Source: Sporosarcina sp. HYO08 | GTDB taxonomy: Bacteria; Bacillota; Bacilli; Bacillales_A; Planococcaceae | Length of the DNA stretch: 64,000 nucleotides | NCBI RefSeq assembly: GCF_001563475.1 | Contig: NZ_LPUT01000001.1 | Coordinates: 372,001-436,000 of the forward strand | Direction of reading: 5' to 3' | In this document: in pieces, positions 49,301 to 58,135 of the stretch | How positions within the stretch are numbered: the stretch's first letter is position 1 | How the letters are laid out: each line of letters starts with the position of its first letter | Notes under the pieces: generated by a model | Seen by the model: the letters and a program-made list of their open reading frames with translations, nothing else | Told to the model about the DNA's origin: nothing | Databases searched by the model: none | Translations under genes and position numbers: made by a program

Positions 49301-50143
49301 ATGAAAAAATGGTATGCGGTCATAGGTGATCCGATCGAACAGTCGATGTCTCCGTTATTGCATACGACTTGGTTTGAAGAGACCCAAATAGATGCGGCTT
49401 ATATTCCGGTACTTGTCAAACCTGAAAAATTAAAGGATGCAGTAGAAAGTTTTCGAACGCTTGGCTGCAGTGGGTGGAATATTACGGCGCCTCATAAACA
49501 AACGATTATGTCCTATCTTGACCAAATAGACGAATCCGCTACAGTTATGGGGGCAGTCAACACTGTTCATAGGTTGGAAGACGGCACGTTAACTGGCTCC
49601 AATACAGATAGTTTAGGTTTTGTTCGTTCGTTAGAAGAAGTATTTGGGGATACAGGAAAAGGAACGAAAACATTGATCGTAGGGGCAGGAGGGGCAGCAA
49701 GAGGAATTGCCTATGCACTCCATGCAGAAGGGTACGGTCCGCTTGTCTTTACGAATCGAACGATGGAAAAAGCCGAAAAGCTGGCGGCGGATATCTCAGG
49801 TTCGACAGCACTTTCGATTAAAGATGCAGAAAACCGTTTGGCGGAGTTTGGGTTAATCGTTCAAACAACGTCTGTTGGGATGAATTTTGCGCAGCAAGGG
49901 ATGCCGATTCAACTAAAAAACCTAGCGGCTGGAACGATTGTCTCAGATATTATTTACAATCCGCTTGAAACAGAATTTTTAAAAGAAGCCCGTCAAAGGG
50001 GAGCGCAAGTTTTAAACGGCGTCGGCATGTTTGTCCATCAAGGTGCACTTTCTTTTGAAACGTGGACAAATACGACCCCAAACACAGAAAAAATGACAGA
50101 GAAATTAACAGAAATTTTGGAGGAACAGCATGTTAACAACTAA
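49301..50143 (+). CDS. aroE: Shikimate dehydrogenase (NADP+)
   Basis: This 280-residue enzyme reduces 3-dehydroshikimate in aromatic amino acid synthesis. Seen are the substrate site IGDPIEQSMSPLLH (about 8-21), catalytic Lys in NITAPHKQTIM, NTVHR, the NADP motif VGAGGAARGIAYAL (about 128) and NRTMEKAE. ATG at 49301 selected because AAAGGGGG lies eight bases ahead; TTG codons at 49295 and 49298 are alternatives. Its end overlaps the next gene by 14 bases. Confidence 0.94.
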   Translation: MKKWYAVIGDPIEQSMSPLLHTTWFEETQIDAAYIPVLVKPEKLKDAVESFRTLGCSGWNITAPHKQTIMSYLDQIDESATVMGAVNTVHRLEDGTLTGSNTDSLGFVRSLEEVFGDTGKGTKTLIVGAGGAARGIAYALHAEGYGPLVFTNRTMEKAEKLAADISGSTALSIKDAENRLAEFGLIVQTTSVGMNFAQQGMPIQLKNLAAGTIVSDIIYNPLETEFLKEARQRGAQVLNGVGMFVHQGALSFETWTNTTPNTEKMTEKLTEILEEQHVNN

Positions 50144-50420
50144 ACAACGCAAATTTTTACGCAGTGAGGCACATCATTTACAGCCTTTATTCCAAATTGG
50201 AAAAAATGGCTTAATCGATTCGGTTATTCGTCAAATTGAAGAAGCACTCGAAGCAAAAGAACTGATTAAAGTAAATATTCTTCAAAATTGTGATGAAGAT
50301 AAAAATGAGATTGCTGCAAAACTTGATGAGCGAGAAGGATTAGAAGTCGTCCAAGTGATCGGCAATATTATTGTTTTGTATAAAGAGTCTAAAGAGAAAA
50401 AACGAATCGAATTACCGTGA
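50130..50420 (+). CDS. yhbY: YhbY family ribosome assembly RNA-binding protein
   Basis: This 96-residue CRM-domain protein shows KQRKFLRSEAHHLQPLFQIGKNGLIDSVIRQIEEALEAKELIKVNIL, including the GKNG loop. It binds pre-50S particles. Equivalent to B. subtilis yqeI. The ATG overlaps aroE with GGAGG upstream, so it is translationally coupled. Confidence 0.93.
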   Translation: MLTTKQRKFLRSEAHHLQPLFQIGKNGLIDSVIRQIEEALEAKELIKVNILQNCDEDKNEIAAKLDEREGLEVVQVIGNIIVLYKESKEKKRIELP

Positions 50421-50431
50421 GGAGAAATGCG

Positions 50432-51022
50432 ATGAGAAAGATTGGTATTTTAGGCGGCACATTCAACCCGCCGCATATCGGTCATTTGATCATTGCAAAT
50501 GAGGTGCGGCATGCGCTAAATTTGGCAGAAGTCCGATTAATGCCGACTGCCACCCCGCCGCATAAAAAAGCAGCGAGCGATGCAACGGAAGCGCAGCGAT
50601 TGGATATGGTAGGACTTGCAGTTCGCGACATTGATGGTCTGACGAAATGTGCACTTGAAATTGAGCGGGGCGGTGTGTCCTACACATACGACACGATGAA
50701 ACGGTTGACAGAGCTTGAACCTGATGTAGATTTTCACTTTATCATCGGGGCTGATATGATTGATATGTTAAAGGATTGGCATCGCATTGACGAGCTAATA
50801 GAACTTGTTACATTTGTCGGGGTAGGTCGTCCGGGTGCGATCGGTAAAACGGAGTTTCCGATTACGATTGTCGATATTCCCGAAATCGATCTATCTTCTA
50901 CGTTCATTCGCCGCCGAATTGCGAATGGTGAAACCGTTCAATTACTTATACCAGGAACAGTGGAATCGTATATTCGTAAGGAGGGGCTGTATGGAAGTCG
51001 ATCGCATAAAGCAGGAAATTGA
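50432..51022 (+). CDS. nadD: Nicotinate-nucleotide adenylyltransferase
   Basis: This 196-residue nucleotidyltransferase converts nicotinate mononucleotide to deamido-NAD. The ATP-binding GGTFNPPHIGHLIIANE is at residues 8-24, PTATPPHKK near 40, and ISSTFIRRRI-type motif DLSSTFIRRRIANG near 153. ATG at 50432 with GAGGAG upstream. It overlaps yqeK by 32 bases. Confidence 0.95.
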   Translation: MRKIGILGGTFNPPHIGHLIIANEVRHALNLAEVRLMPTATPPHKKAASDATEAQRLDMVGLAVRDIDGLTKCALEIERGGVSYTYDTMKRLTELEPDVDFHFIIGADMIDMLKDWHRIDELIELVTFVGVGRPGAIGKTEFPITIVDIPEIDLSSTFIRRRIANGETVQLLIPGTVESYIRKEGLYGSRSHKAGN

Positions 51023-51557
51023 AAAACGCTTAACGAATGACCGCTATTTGCATGTTCTTCGAGTTGTCGAAACGGCAAAGGCGTTTGCATTACGGCATGA
51101 CATTTCGGTAGAAAAAGCCGAGCTTGCTGCCCTCTTGCATGATGTTGCCAAATGTATGAGTAAGCAGGAGTTGGCATCGTACCTAGAGAAGGATCCTGAA
51201 GCCGCGTTTTACCGCTCATTTCATCCTGAACTATGGCATGCGCCCGTTGGAGCGATCATTGCGAGGGATAAGTTTGGTGTTCGGGACGCGGACATATTAC
51301 AAGCGATTCGATTCCATACGACTGGACGGGCCCATATGTCGCCGCTTGAAAAATTAATCTATGTTGCGGATCTTATTGAACCGGGACGTCAATTTCCGGG
51401 TCTTGATGATTTACGAAAAGAGGCTGGGAAATCAGTAGATGCGGGAATGAGGGCAGCGATCTGTCATTCCATACAGTATCTATTATCCAAACAGGTACAA
51501 ATCTTCCCATCCTCCATCCATTGCTACAATGAACATGTCATAAGAAAGGAACAGTGA
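50991..51557 (+). CDS. yqeK: YqeK family HD-domain diadenosine tetraphosphate hydrolase
   Basis: This 188-residue HD protein has RYLHVLRVVETAKAFA, HD in ALLHDVAKCM, HPELWHAPVGA, IRFHTTGRAHMS and YVADLIEPGR, all family landmarks. YqeK enzymes cleave Ap4A symmetrically to two ADP with an iron centre. The start lies inside nadD, with TAAGGAGGGG upstream, indicating coupling. Confidence 0.93.
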   Translation: MEVDRIKQEIEKRLTNDRYLHVLRVVETAKAFALRHDISVEKAELAALLHDVAKCMSKQELASYLEKDPEAAFYRSFHPELWHAPVGAIIARDKFGVRDADILQAIRFHTTGRAHMSPLEKLIYVADLIEPGRQFPGLDDLRKEAGKSVDAGMRAAICHSIQYLLSKQVQIFPSSIHCYNEHVIRKEQ

Positions 51558-51564
51558 ATAACAT

Positions 51565-51909
51565 ATGCCAACATTACTAGAATTAGCTTACAACGCAGTT
51601 GATGATAAAAAAGGTGAAGATATTGTCGTTTTAAATATGGAAGGTGTTTCACTCATAGCCGATCATTTTATGATTTGCCATGCAAATTCTGAGCGTCAAG
51701 TGCAAGCGATTGCCAAAGAAGTTGCAGATCAAGCCGCTGAAGCAGGTTATCACGTCAAACGAATGGAAGGTTATGATTTAGCACGTTGGGTGCTTGTCGA
51801 TCTTGGAGATGTCGTTGTGCATGTTTTCCACAAAGATGAGCGGGGTTACTATAATCTTGAGAAGCTCTGGGGAGATGCACCGATGCTGAATATGGCCGAT
51901 GAAAAATGA
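51565..51909 (+). CDS. rsfS: Ribosomal silencing factor RsfS
   Basis: This 114-residue protein contains VLNMEGVSLIADHFMICHANSERQVQAIAKEV and ARWVLVDLGDVVVHVFHKDERGYYNLEKLWGDA. RsfS binds L14 on the large subunit and blocks subunit joining under nutrient limitation. Its last four bases overlap the next start (ATGA). Confidence 0.95.
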   Translation: MPTLLELAYNAVDDKKGEDIVVLNMEGVSLIADHFMICHANSERQVQAIAKEVADQAAEAGYHVKRMEGYDLARWVLVDLGDVVVHVFHKDERGYYNLEKLWGDAPMLNMADEK

Positions 51910-52646
51910 GTGAAGCCTATACAAACTTCGCGGCTGTCTATGATGAGCTAATGACCGATATTCCGTATGATGTTTACGTCGATTTGATCGATATCACTCT
52001 ATCTGGTATTGAGAAAAAACGCATTTTAGATGTTGGATGCGGAACAGGTCAATTGTCAATAAAGCTTGCTAAAAAAGGGGCAGATGTGACGGGCATCGAT
52101 CTTTCTGCAAATATGCTGAAGGTGGCGAAGGAACGAGCGTTGGAACAATCGTTAACTGTACAATTTAAACAGCAGCCGATGCAACAGCTCGATGGGCTTT
52201 TCGAATTTGATGCAGCTGTTATTGCGATTGATTCTTTAAATTATTTACAGCGAAAAGAAGATGTCATTCAAACGTTTGAGCGCATTCATTCTGCTTTGAA
52301 AGCAGGCGGAAAGTTACTATTCGATGTCCATTCCATTTATAAAACAGATGAAGTTTTTATGGAAGGCCCATTTGTTTATGATAGCGGTCCTATTGCGTAT
52401 ATTTGGCAAACGGCTGAGGGAGAAAACCCGCATTCCGTTTACTCGGAACTTGCTTTTTTTGTTCGAAATGCGGATGGCTCGTATGGCCGGTTTGATGAAA
52501 TACATGAACAACGTACTTTTCCAGTCTATGAATATGTAGAAATGCTTCAACAAGCTGGATTTTCAATCGAACGAATTTTCGCGGATTGGGAAGATGAGGC
52601 GCCTGACGAAGAAAGTGAAAGAATATTTTTTCAAGTAGGAAAATAA
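51906..52646 (+). CDS. yqeM: Class I SAM-dependent methyltransferase (YqeM-like)
   Basis: This 246-residue protein has motif I ILDVGCGTGQLSIKLAK (about 37), GIDLSANMLKVAK, AAVIAIDSLNYL and a mixed C-terminal sheet, a standard Rossmann methyltransferase. The substrate is unknown; the position after rsfS is conserved in Bacillales. The ATG overlaps the rsfS stop. Confidence 0.88.
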   Translation: MSEAYTNFAAVYDELMTDIPYDVYVDLIDITLSGIEKKRILDVGCGTGQLSIKLAKKGADVTGIDLSANMLKVAKERALEQSLTVQFKQQPMQQLDGLFEFDAAVIAIDSLNYLQRKEDVIQTFERIHSALKAGGKLLFDVHSIYKTDEVFMEGPFVYDSGPIAYIWQTAEGENPHSVYSELAFFVRNADGSYGRFDEIHEQRTFPVYEYVEMLQQAGFSIERIFADWEDEAPDEESERIFFQVGK

Positions 52647-52692
52647 TGCTTTTCATTTATAAATCTTTCAGCTATAGTGAAAGAGACTCCAT

Positions 52693-53361
52693 GTGGATGC
52701 CACCGAAGAAAGGGTGAACACACTGTTTTTCTCGTTTGCATCCAGATGGCGTAAAATCATCACTCCTATCGCAGCAATCGCTGTTGTTTCCGCTTTTTTG
52801 TTCTTTCCCCGAGAACAAGCCACAAACGAAGCAGTCGTTATTGGCGGACAGCCCCCTTTCCCGGAATTGATAGAAGAAACGAAAGCTGTAGATACTGAAG
52901 AGCAAAAAGAGACATTGCCGGTTTCGATTGTCGTAGATGTCAAAGGCGCGGTACATCATCCCGGTGTCTATTCCATGATGGAGGGAGATCGGCTCATCGA
53001 CGCCATTAACGCGGCTGGCGGTTATTTGCCGAACGCTGATTCGCGCATGATTAATCACGCGATGAAATTGGTGGATGAATTTGTCATTTATGTCCCTGTC
53101 GAAGGGGAAGAGGCAACTAATTTTGAACTGCCAGCTATAGGAAACGGACAACAACAGCAAAACGATGATCAAGTGAACATTAATACGGCTGATGAACGAC
53201 AGCTCATGACGTTGCCGGGCATTGGACCTTCAAAGGCTGCAGCCATTATTCAGCATCGAACGGATCATGGTGCATTTCAAACGACTCAGGCGCTTATGGA
53301 AGTGTCCGGAATCGGCGCAAAAACGTTCGAAAGGCTGGAACAATATATTCAAGTGAAGTAA
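52693..53361 (+). CDS. comEA: Competence protein ComEA, membrane-anchored DNA receptor
   Basis: The product is about 222 residues from the GTG at 52693. One N-terminal transmembrane helix (IITPIAAIAVVSAFLFF), a linker, a SLBB domain (VVDVKGAVHHPGVYSMMEGDRLIDAINAAGG) and tandem HhH motifs (VNINTADERQLMTLPGIGPSKAAAIIQHR ... VSGIGAKTFERLEQYI) bind double-stranded DNA during transformation. The start is uncertain. The GTG lacks a ribosome binding site, whereas GAAAGGGTGA lies six bases ahead of a CTG at 52723, which would give a slightly shorter protein. It heads the comE operon. Confidence 0.9.
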   Translation: MDATEERVNTLFFSFASRWRKIITPIAAIAVVSAFLFFPREQATNEAVVIGGQPPFPELIEETKAVDTEEQKETLPVSIVVDVKGAVHHPGVYSMMEGDRLIDAINAAGGYLPNADSRMINHAMKLVDEFVIYVPVEGEEATNFELPAIGNGQQQQNDDQVNINTADERQLMTLPGIGPSKAAAIIQHRTDHGAFQTTQALMEVSGIGAKTFERLEQYIQVK

Positions 53362-53386
53362 ATAGTATTTAGTTGGAGGCATACAT

Positions 53387-53950
53387 ATGGAGCGAATTAC
53401 ATGGGATCAGTTTTTCATGGCGCAATGCCATCTTTTGGCGGTTCGCAGTACTTGCACTAGACTCGCAGTAGGTGCCACCATCGTCCGAGATCATCGCATC
53501 ATTGCTGGTGGTTATAACGGGTCAATCTCGGGCGGGGATCACTGTATTGATCATGGCTGCTACGTCGTCGACAATCATTGTGTTCGAACGATTCATGCGG
53601 AAATGAATGCCCTTTTACAATGTTCGAAATATGGAATTCCTGTAGCAGGATCGACATTGTACGTTACGCATTTTCCTTGCTTGCAATGTTCGAAAGCGAT
53701 CATTCAAGCAGGTATTCGCCGCGTTCTGTACGCAACTGATTATAAAAATGACGTCTACGCAATGAAGTTATTTGCACAAGCTGGTGTTTCCGTTCAACAA
53801 ATTCCATTTAACGAAGGGAAAATCGATTTTTCCAGTGAGGAAAAGTATTCTTTGTTCGAGGAGATGTTGTCCACGATGCAGAAGCTTGGCGCTAAAGATG
53901 AAGAACTGGCTCCTTTCCAAGAAAGGGCGGATCAATTATTCGTGAAATAA
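53387..53950 (+). CDS. comEB: ComEB, dCMP deaminase-like protein
   Basis: This 187-residue zinc deaminase has HAE in TIHAEMNALLQ (about 72) and PCLQCSKAII (about 102), with an extra Cys/His cluster GGDHCIDHGCYVVDNHC typical of dCMP deaminases. In B. subtilis ComEB is in the comE operon but not strictly needed for DNA uptake; it helps position ComGA. GGAGG precedes the ATG. Its end likely overlaps the true comEC start. Confidence 0.92.
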   Translation: MERITWDQFFMAQCHLLAVRSTCTRLAVGATIVRDHRIIAGGYNGSISGGDHCIDHGCYVVDNHCVRTIHAEMNALLQCSKYGIPVAGSTLYVTHFPCLQCSKAIIQAGIRRVLYATDYKNDVYAMKLFAQAGVSVQQIPFNEGKIDFSSEEKYSLFEEMLSTMQKLGAKDEELAPFQERADQLFVK

Positions 53951-56235
53951 TTACGCGAATTCGATTCATATACATCGCAATACCGATTGCCGTATCGGCA
54001 TTTGCTGCATACGGCTCGGTCTATTTACTTATTGGCAATCTTTTGCTTGTGCCAATCTTTCTTCAAAGAAAGGATCTCCTCACACCTATCCTCGCAATAC
54101 TTGCTGCATTTTTCTCGTATGTAACCTTTTCGGCAACGATCCCCCTTATGCTAGAAGAAGGGGCAGACACACTTACCTTTACCTGGAACGATAATGTGAA
54201 ACTTGATGGCAGCAAAATGAAAGGGCTGGCCGCCACCTCGACAGGTGAAACGATTTACGCGATCTATACTTTTCAAAATGAAAAGGAAAAAAATCAATTT
54301 CAACAAATGATCGTTTCTGCTTATACTTTTACAATGAGCGGAACTTATCAAAAACCAGAAATACCTTCCCACCCCTATGCTTTTGACATGGCAAAATATA
54401 TGAAAATGTACGGTGCGTCTGCTATTTTTGAAGCCGATTCGCTCGTGCATATCCAAGCGAACAAGAGCATAAAAAGCCGCATTACGACACATCGTTGGCG
54501 AGTAAAACAGCAAATTCAGCAGACATTTCCTCCGTCTTTACAAACGGAAGCGGAAGCGTTACTAATCGGTGACAGAAGCGGCATGGATGAGAAACTGGCG
54601 GAAAGTTATCGGACGCTCGGTATTACACACTTATTTGCCATTTCCGGCTTGCATGTTGGGTTACTTACTTTTTTTGTTCGACAACTATTGCTTCGTTTGA
54701 GGATTCGAAAAGAAACGGTTGATTGGCTGTTAATTATTCTGCTGCCATTTTATGCTGTACTCGTTGGCGGGGCACCTTCTGTATGGCGTGCCGTTTCTGT
54801 ATCGATGCTTATCCTTCTCATGAACTTTAGACAATATGCATTGCGGTTAGACGACGCGCTTGCATTCAGTGCTGTACTTTTAATCGTGTACGAGCCTTAT
54901 GTCGTCTTCCAGCCTGGATTTCAACTCTCTTATTTAGCTGCTTTTGCACTTGTTTTTTCTTCCCGCATACTTGCAATAGCGAAAACTTCGCTTGGTGTCT
55001 CATTTCTTGTAACGGCCATTAGTCAACTAACGCTTTACCCTGTGCTATTGCATCATTTTTATGAACTGTCCTTGTCATCGTTTGTCGTGAACCTTTTTTA
55101 TGTCCCGCTTTATTCGATCGTTATTTTGCCGATCAATATTTTGTTGCTCATCCTATCATTCGTCGTACCGAGAGCTGCGGAGTGGCTGTTTTTTCTATAT
55201 ACGCCTTTTCGCACGATTATTGGAACATTGACTGACTTGCTTGCTGCATTGCCTTATCAAGTTTGGACGCCTGGCAGACCCCCTGGAATATGGACGTTCA
55301 TCGCTTCCATTAGTGTATTGTACTTTTATGTATTAATTGAAAAACGTGTCAAGTTGTATCGATCATTGCCGCTAATCCTCGTTCCTGCACTTATTTTGCA
55401 ATTGATGCCGTTGTTGGATCGATCGCTTTACGTCACATTTTTGGACGTTGGACAAGGAGATAGCATCGTAATCGAGTTGCCACGGAGGAAAAGTGTTTAT
55501 GTCCTTGATACAGGCGGAACGGTTTCTTTCGGTGAGCCGAGCTGGAAAACGCCCGACAAACCGTTTGAAGTTGGCAAACAAGTTGTCGTTCCTTACTTAA
55601 AAGGACGCGGGATTTCTGTGATCGACAAACTAATCATTAGTCACGCGGACAGTGATCATATGGAGGGGGCAGATGAAGTGTTGGCGGCGGTAAAGGTGAA
55701 AGCGCTTCATGTATCGCCAGGAAGCGAAGCGGAAAAAACAATGGAAGAGGTCATGGCGCTTGCACAGGTACAAAGAATTTCGGTGCATCGTGTAAGTGAA
55801 GGGGATTCATGGCAAGAAAAATCGATCTCATTTTCTTATTTATCACCCAAAGAGGGAGAATATCAGGGAAATAATAGTTCGCTCGTGTTACTAATGGTAG
55901 CCAATGGGTATTTATTTTTGTTTGCTGGGGATTTGGAAGCGGAGGGTGAACAGCGGATTCTTCAGAAATATGATTTTTCGAATAGTGGACCCGTCATTTT
56001 AAAAGCAGGGCATCATGGGAGTCGAACATCTAGTTCTGAGCCTTTCATCAAAGCGCTAAAACCTGCGTTAACCATTTTTTCGGCGGGCAGGAATAATCGA
56101 TACGGTCATCCGCATCCAGATGTTGTAGAAACATTCGAGCGACATCGGTTAAGAACAATGTCTACTGCGGAATCAGGCTCGATCACCGTAAAAGTGAAGG
56201 ACAATATCGTTACACTTTCCGTCATGGCGCCTTAA
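53935..56235 (+). CDS. comEC: ComEC/Rec2 DNA uptake channel
   Basis: This membrane channel carries single-stranded DNA into the cell. It has a ComEC N-terminal DUF4131 region, the Competence domain with several helices (HLFAISGLHVGLLTF near the middle), then a C-terminal beta-lactamase-like domain (FLDVGQGDSIVIELP, DTGG, ISHADSDHMEGAD, AGHHGSRTSS, RYGHPHPDVVE). The frame is open upstream of the first canonical start (TTG 54043), which would remove a predicted membrane helix (FIYIAIPIAVSAFAAYGSVYLLIG) and has no ribosome binding site. AAAGGG at about 53923 points to a rare ATT start at 53935 or 53938, giving about 766 residues, near the usual length. Confidence 0.88.
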   Translation: MIREIITRIRFIYIAIPIAVSAFAAYGSVYLLIGNLLLVPIFLQRKDLLTPILAILAAFFSYVTFSATIPLMLEEGADTLTFTWNDNVKLDGSKMKGLAATSTGETIYAIYTFQNEKEKNQFQQMIVSAYTFTMSGTYQKPEIPSHPYAFDMAKYMKMYGASAIFEADSLVHIQANKSIKSRITTHRWRVKQQIQQTFPPSLQTEAEALLIGDRSGMDEKLAESYRTLGITHLFAISGLHVGLLTFFVRQLLLRLRIRKETVDWLLIILLPFYAVLVGGAPSVWRAVSVSMLILLMNFRQYALRLDDALAFSAVLLIVYEPYVVFQPGFQLSYLAAFALVFSSRILAIAKTSLGVSFLVTAISQLTLYPVLLHHFYELSLSSFVVNLFYVPLYSIVILPINILLLILSFVVPRAAEWLFFLYTPFRTIIGTLTDLLAALPYQVWTPGRPPGIWTFIASISVLYFYVLIEKRVKLYRSLPLILVPALILQLMPLLDRSLYVTFLDVGQGDSIVIELPRRKSVYVLDTGGTVSFGEPSWKTPDKPFEVGKQVVVPYLKGRGISVIDKLIISHADSDHMEGADEVLAAVKVKALHVSPGSEAEKTMEEVMALAQVQRISVHRVSEGDSWQEKSISFSYLSPKEGEYQGNNSSLVLLMVANGYLFLFAGDLEAEGEQRILQKYDFSNSGPVILKAGHHGSRTSSSEPFIKALKPALTIFSAGRNNRYGHPHPDVVETFERHRLRTMSTAESGSITVKVKDNIVTLSVMAP

Positions 56236-56241
56236 CGAAAA

Positions 56242-56285
56242 AAACGGACTGCATCTTTCTATAGAAAAATGCATGTCCGTTTTTC
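56242..56285. terminator. Bidirectional terminator between comEC and yqzM
   Basis: AAACGGACTGCAT (56242-56254) pairs with ATGCATGTCCGTTT (from 56270), with A and T runs on both sides. Confidence 0.85.
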
Positions 56286-56293
56286 ATGAGTTG

Positions 56294-56428
56294 TCATCGA
56301 CCAACAATGTCAATGATGGTTGCAACTACAAAAATTGCGGAAAAGGCTACAAAAGAAACAATGAATCCAATGCCTGAGTCAATCAGGTCGTTTCGTTTTG
56401 ACTGTACATCATGTTCAAATTCGTTCAT
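56294..56428 (-). CDS. yqzM: YqzM family small membrane protein
   Basis: This 44-residue protein, too short for a usual ORF cut-off, begins MNEFEHDVQSKRNDLIDSG, followed by a hydrophobic segment GFIVSFVAFSAIFVVATIID and IVGR. B. subtilis yqzM is the same size, sequence type and position (between comEC and holA, opposite strand). Role unknown. GGTGTGAG precedes the ATG. The plus-strand open frame over the same bases is its shadow. Confidence 0.85.
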   Translation of the reverse strand: MNEFEHDVQSKRNDLIDSGIGFIVSFVAFSAIFVVATIIDIVGR

Positions 56429-56669
56429 TGCTCACACCGTTGCCAAAGCCTATAACATGGCAATTTGGCTAGCGGTGTTCACCTCCCTCTATAATTTCAA
56501 ATTTTCTTAATCAATCTACTAATATCATTTCAAGTATAGATGATAATTCACAAAAAATCCATAAGAAACGGATTTTTGTCCGAACCTGTCTGGAACTGAC
56601 ACAAATTGTTCAAACCGTTTTGGCGATGTGCGTTATAATAGGTAGGGAAATGCAGAAGAGGTGATTACA

Positions 56670-57686
56670 ATGACTGCTGCGACATGGAAAAAAATTGCTG
56701 CTGGACAAATCGATCCGGTTTATTTGGTAACAGGGTCAGAACAGCATATTTTTAATGAAACGATTAAGCGTTTAAAAAAAGCATTACCAGATTTTGACGA
56801 TGCATCGGTCATTCGGTATGATCTTGAAGAGACACCCGTCGAACTGGTCATTGAAGAAGCAGATACACTGCCTTTCTTACAGGAAAAGAAGCTCATTATT
56901 GCGGGAAACGCCTCCTTTTTACGCGCGCAGGAGAAAGGGAAAGAAAAAGTTTCGCATAATCTCACATTACTGGAAACGTGGTTGGCAAATCCATCCCCTA
57001 CAGCTGTTGTTGTTTTTCTTGCGCCATATGAAAAATTGGATGCGAGAAAACGAATCACGAAGGCCTTTAAAAAGGTTGCAACAATTATTGAAGGCGTACG
57101 GTTGCAAGGGAAAGACTTAACTTCTTGGATTCAGCAGGAAGCAAGTTCAAATGGAGTACGTATAACCGCAGAAGCTGCCGACTTTCTTACGCGCATGGCA
57201 GGGGATGATCTGCTAATGCTTTCGACAGAGATCAGTAAAATGGCAACTTTTTTGAACGGTGCAGGTGATATAACAGAGTCAATCATTGAAATGCTTGTGC
57301 CCAGAACGCCTGAAGCAGATGTCTTTCGTCTGACGGATGCCTATGTCAATGGAAGAGTGCCGGACACGGTATCGATTTACCATGATTTGCTGCGAAATGG
57401 AGAAGAACCGATTATGCTGACATCATTAATCGCAAGCCAAATTCGGCTCATGTTCCAAGTGCGGGTGTTACGAAAGAAAGGCTATCAGCAGCCGCAAATC
57501 GCGAAAACGCTCAATGTCCATCCTTACCGGGTGAAGCTCATGATGGAAAATCGCGCGTTACCGAACGAAGAGCGGCTATTATTCATATTGGATAGATTGG
57601 CAAAAATTGATTATAAGCTGAAGTCTACGAGCGGAAAACGAGAGCGGTTGTTAGAATTATTTTTTATGGAGCCGCTTCGAAAATAA
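56670..57686 (+). CDS. holA: DNA polymerase III delta subunit
   Basis: This 338-residue clamp-loader wrench subunit shows PVYLVTGSEQHIFNETIKRLKKAL at the start, an AAA-like fold without a functional P-loop, TEISKMATFL, and the C-terminal collar region (LLRNGEEPIMLTSLIASQIRLMFQVRVLRKKG). It opens the beta clamp. ATG at 56670 follows AAGAGGTGA. Confidence 0.92.
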   Translation: MTAATWKKIAAGQIDPVYLVTGSEQHIFNETIKRLKKALPDFDDASVIRYDLEETPVELVIEEADTLPFLQEKKLIIAGNASFLRAQEKGKEKVSHNLTLLETWLANPSPTAVVVFLAPYEKLDARKRITKAFKKVATIIEGVRLQGKDLTSWIQQEASSNGVRITAEAADFLTRMAGDDLLMLSTEISKMATFLNGAGDITESIIEMLVPRTPEADVFRLTDAYVNGRVPDTVSIYHDLLRNGEEPIMLTSLIASQIRLMFQVRVLRKKGYQQPQIAKTLNVHPYRVKLMMENRALPNEERLLFILDRLAKIDYKLKSTSGKRERLLELFFMEPLRK

Positions 57687-57733
57687 AAAAGGTCGTCTGT
57701 TGTTGAATGTCAACAACGAGACGACCTTTTTTT
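57685..57733. terminator. Bidirectional terminator downstream of holA
   Basis: GGTCGTCTGTTGTTG pairs with CAACAACGAGACGACC (one bulged base), flanked by A6 and T7. Confidence 0.9.
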
Positions 57734-57740
57734 AGATTAT

Positions 57741-57873
57741 CCCACCTTAACGGGCAGTAAGATCCCCACATTAATATTCTTAATCAGTATAAGAAGAAGG
57801 GTGGGGATCAACTGCCCGTAAAGGTCCGATTGGTTCAACTAACCACCAATGGGGATAAGGCCCCCATTGATGG
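57741..57873. repeat. Multi-hairpin inverted-repeat element beside rpsT
   Basis: ACGGGCAGTAAGATCCCCAC (57750-57769) pairs with GTGGGGATCAACTGCCCGT (57801-57819) around an AT-rich loop. GGTTCAACTAACC (57832-57844) and CCACCAATGGGG/CCCCATTGATGG (57843-57873) form two more hairpins. It carries no reading frame and no transposase. It resembles a nonautonomous mobile repeat or structured RNA; the class is not established. Confidence 0.8.
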
Positions 57874-57883
57874 AAGTTTCACT

Positions 57884-58135
57884 TTACATTGCTTTTTTAG
57901 TAAGACGTGCTTTTTGACGTGATGCAGTATTTTTATGGATAAGACCTTTACGTGCAGCAGTGTCCATTTTTTTAATCGCATCTTTTAAAAGAGCAGATGC
58001 ATTTTCGTCTTTATTTTCGATTGCAACTTCCGCTTTACGGATTGCAGTACGCATAGCAGCTTTTGTTGAAGAGTTCAATTCGTTTGCAGCAGCGCTTTGT
58101 TTAACGCGTTTAATCGCACCTTTAATGTTTGGCAT
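57884..58135 (-). CDS. rpsT: Ribosomal protein S20
   Basis: This 83-residue basic helical protein has the full S20 pattern: PNIKGAIKRVKQ, STKAAMRTAIRKAEVAIENKD, KKMDTAARKGLIHKNTASRQKARLTKK. It binds the 5' domain of 16S rRNA. ATG at 58135 follows GGAGGTGAATGAA, so the longer frame from 58150 is rejected. Read opposite to its neighbours holA and gpr, as in B. subtilis. Confidence 0.96.
   Translation of the reverse strand: MPNIKGAIKRVKQSAAANELNSSTKAAMRTAIRKAEVAIENKDENASALLKDAIKKMDTAARKGLIHKNTASRQKARLTKKAM

Noticed and set aside
56286..56510. 74-codon plus-strand ORF after comEC
   Set aside because: It is the shadow of yqzM on the minus strand, which matches a known small protein and its conserved position.
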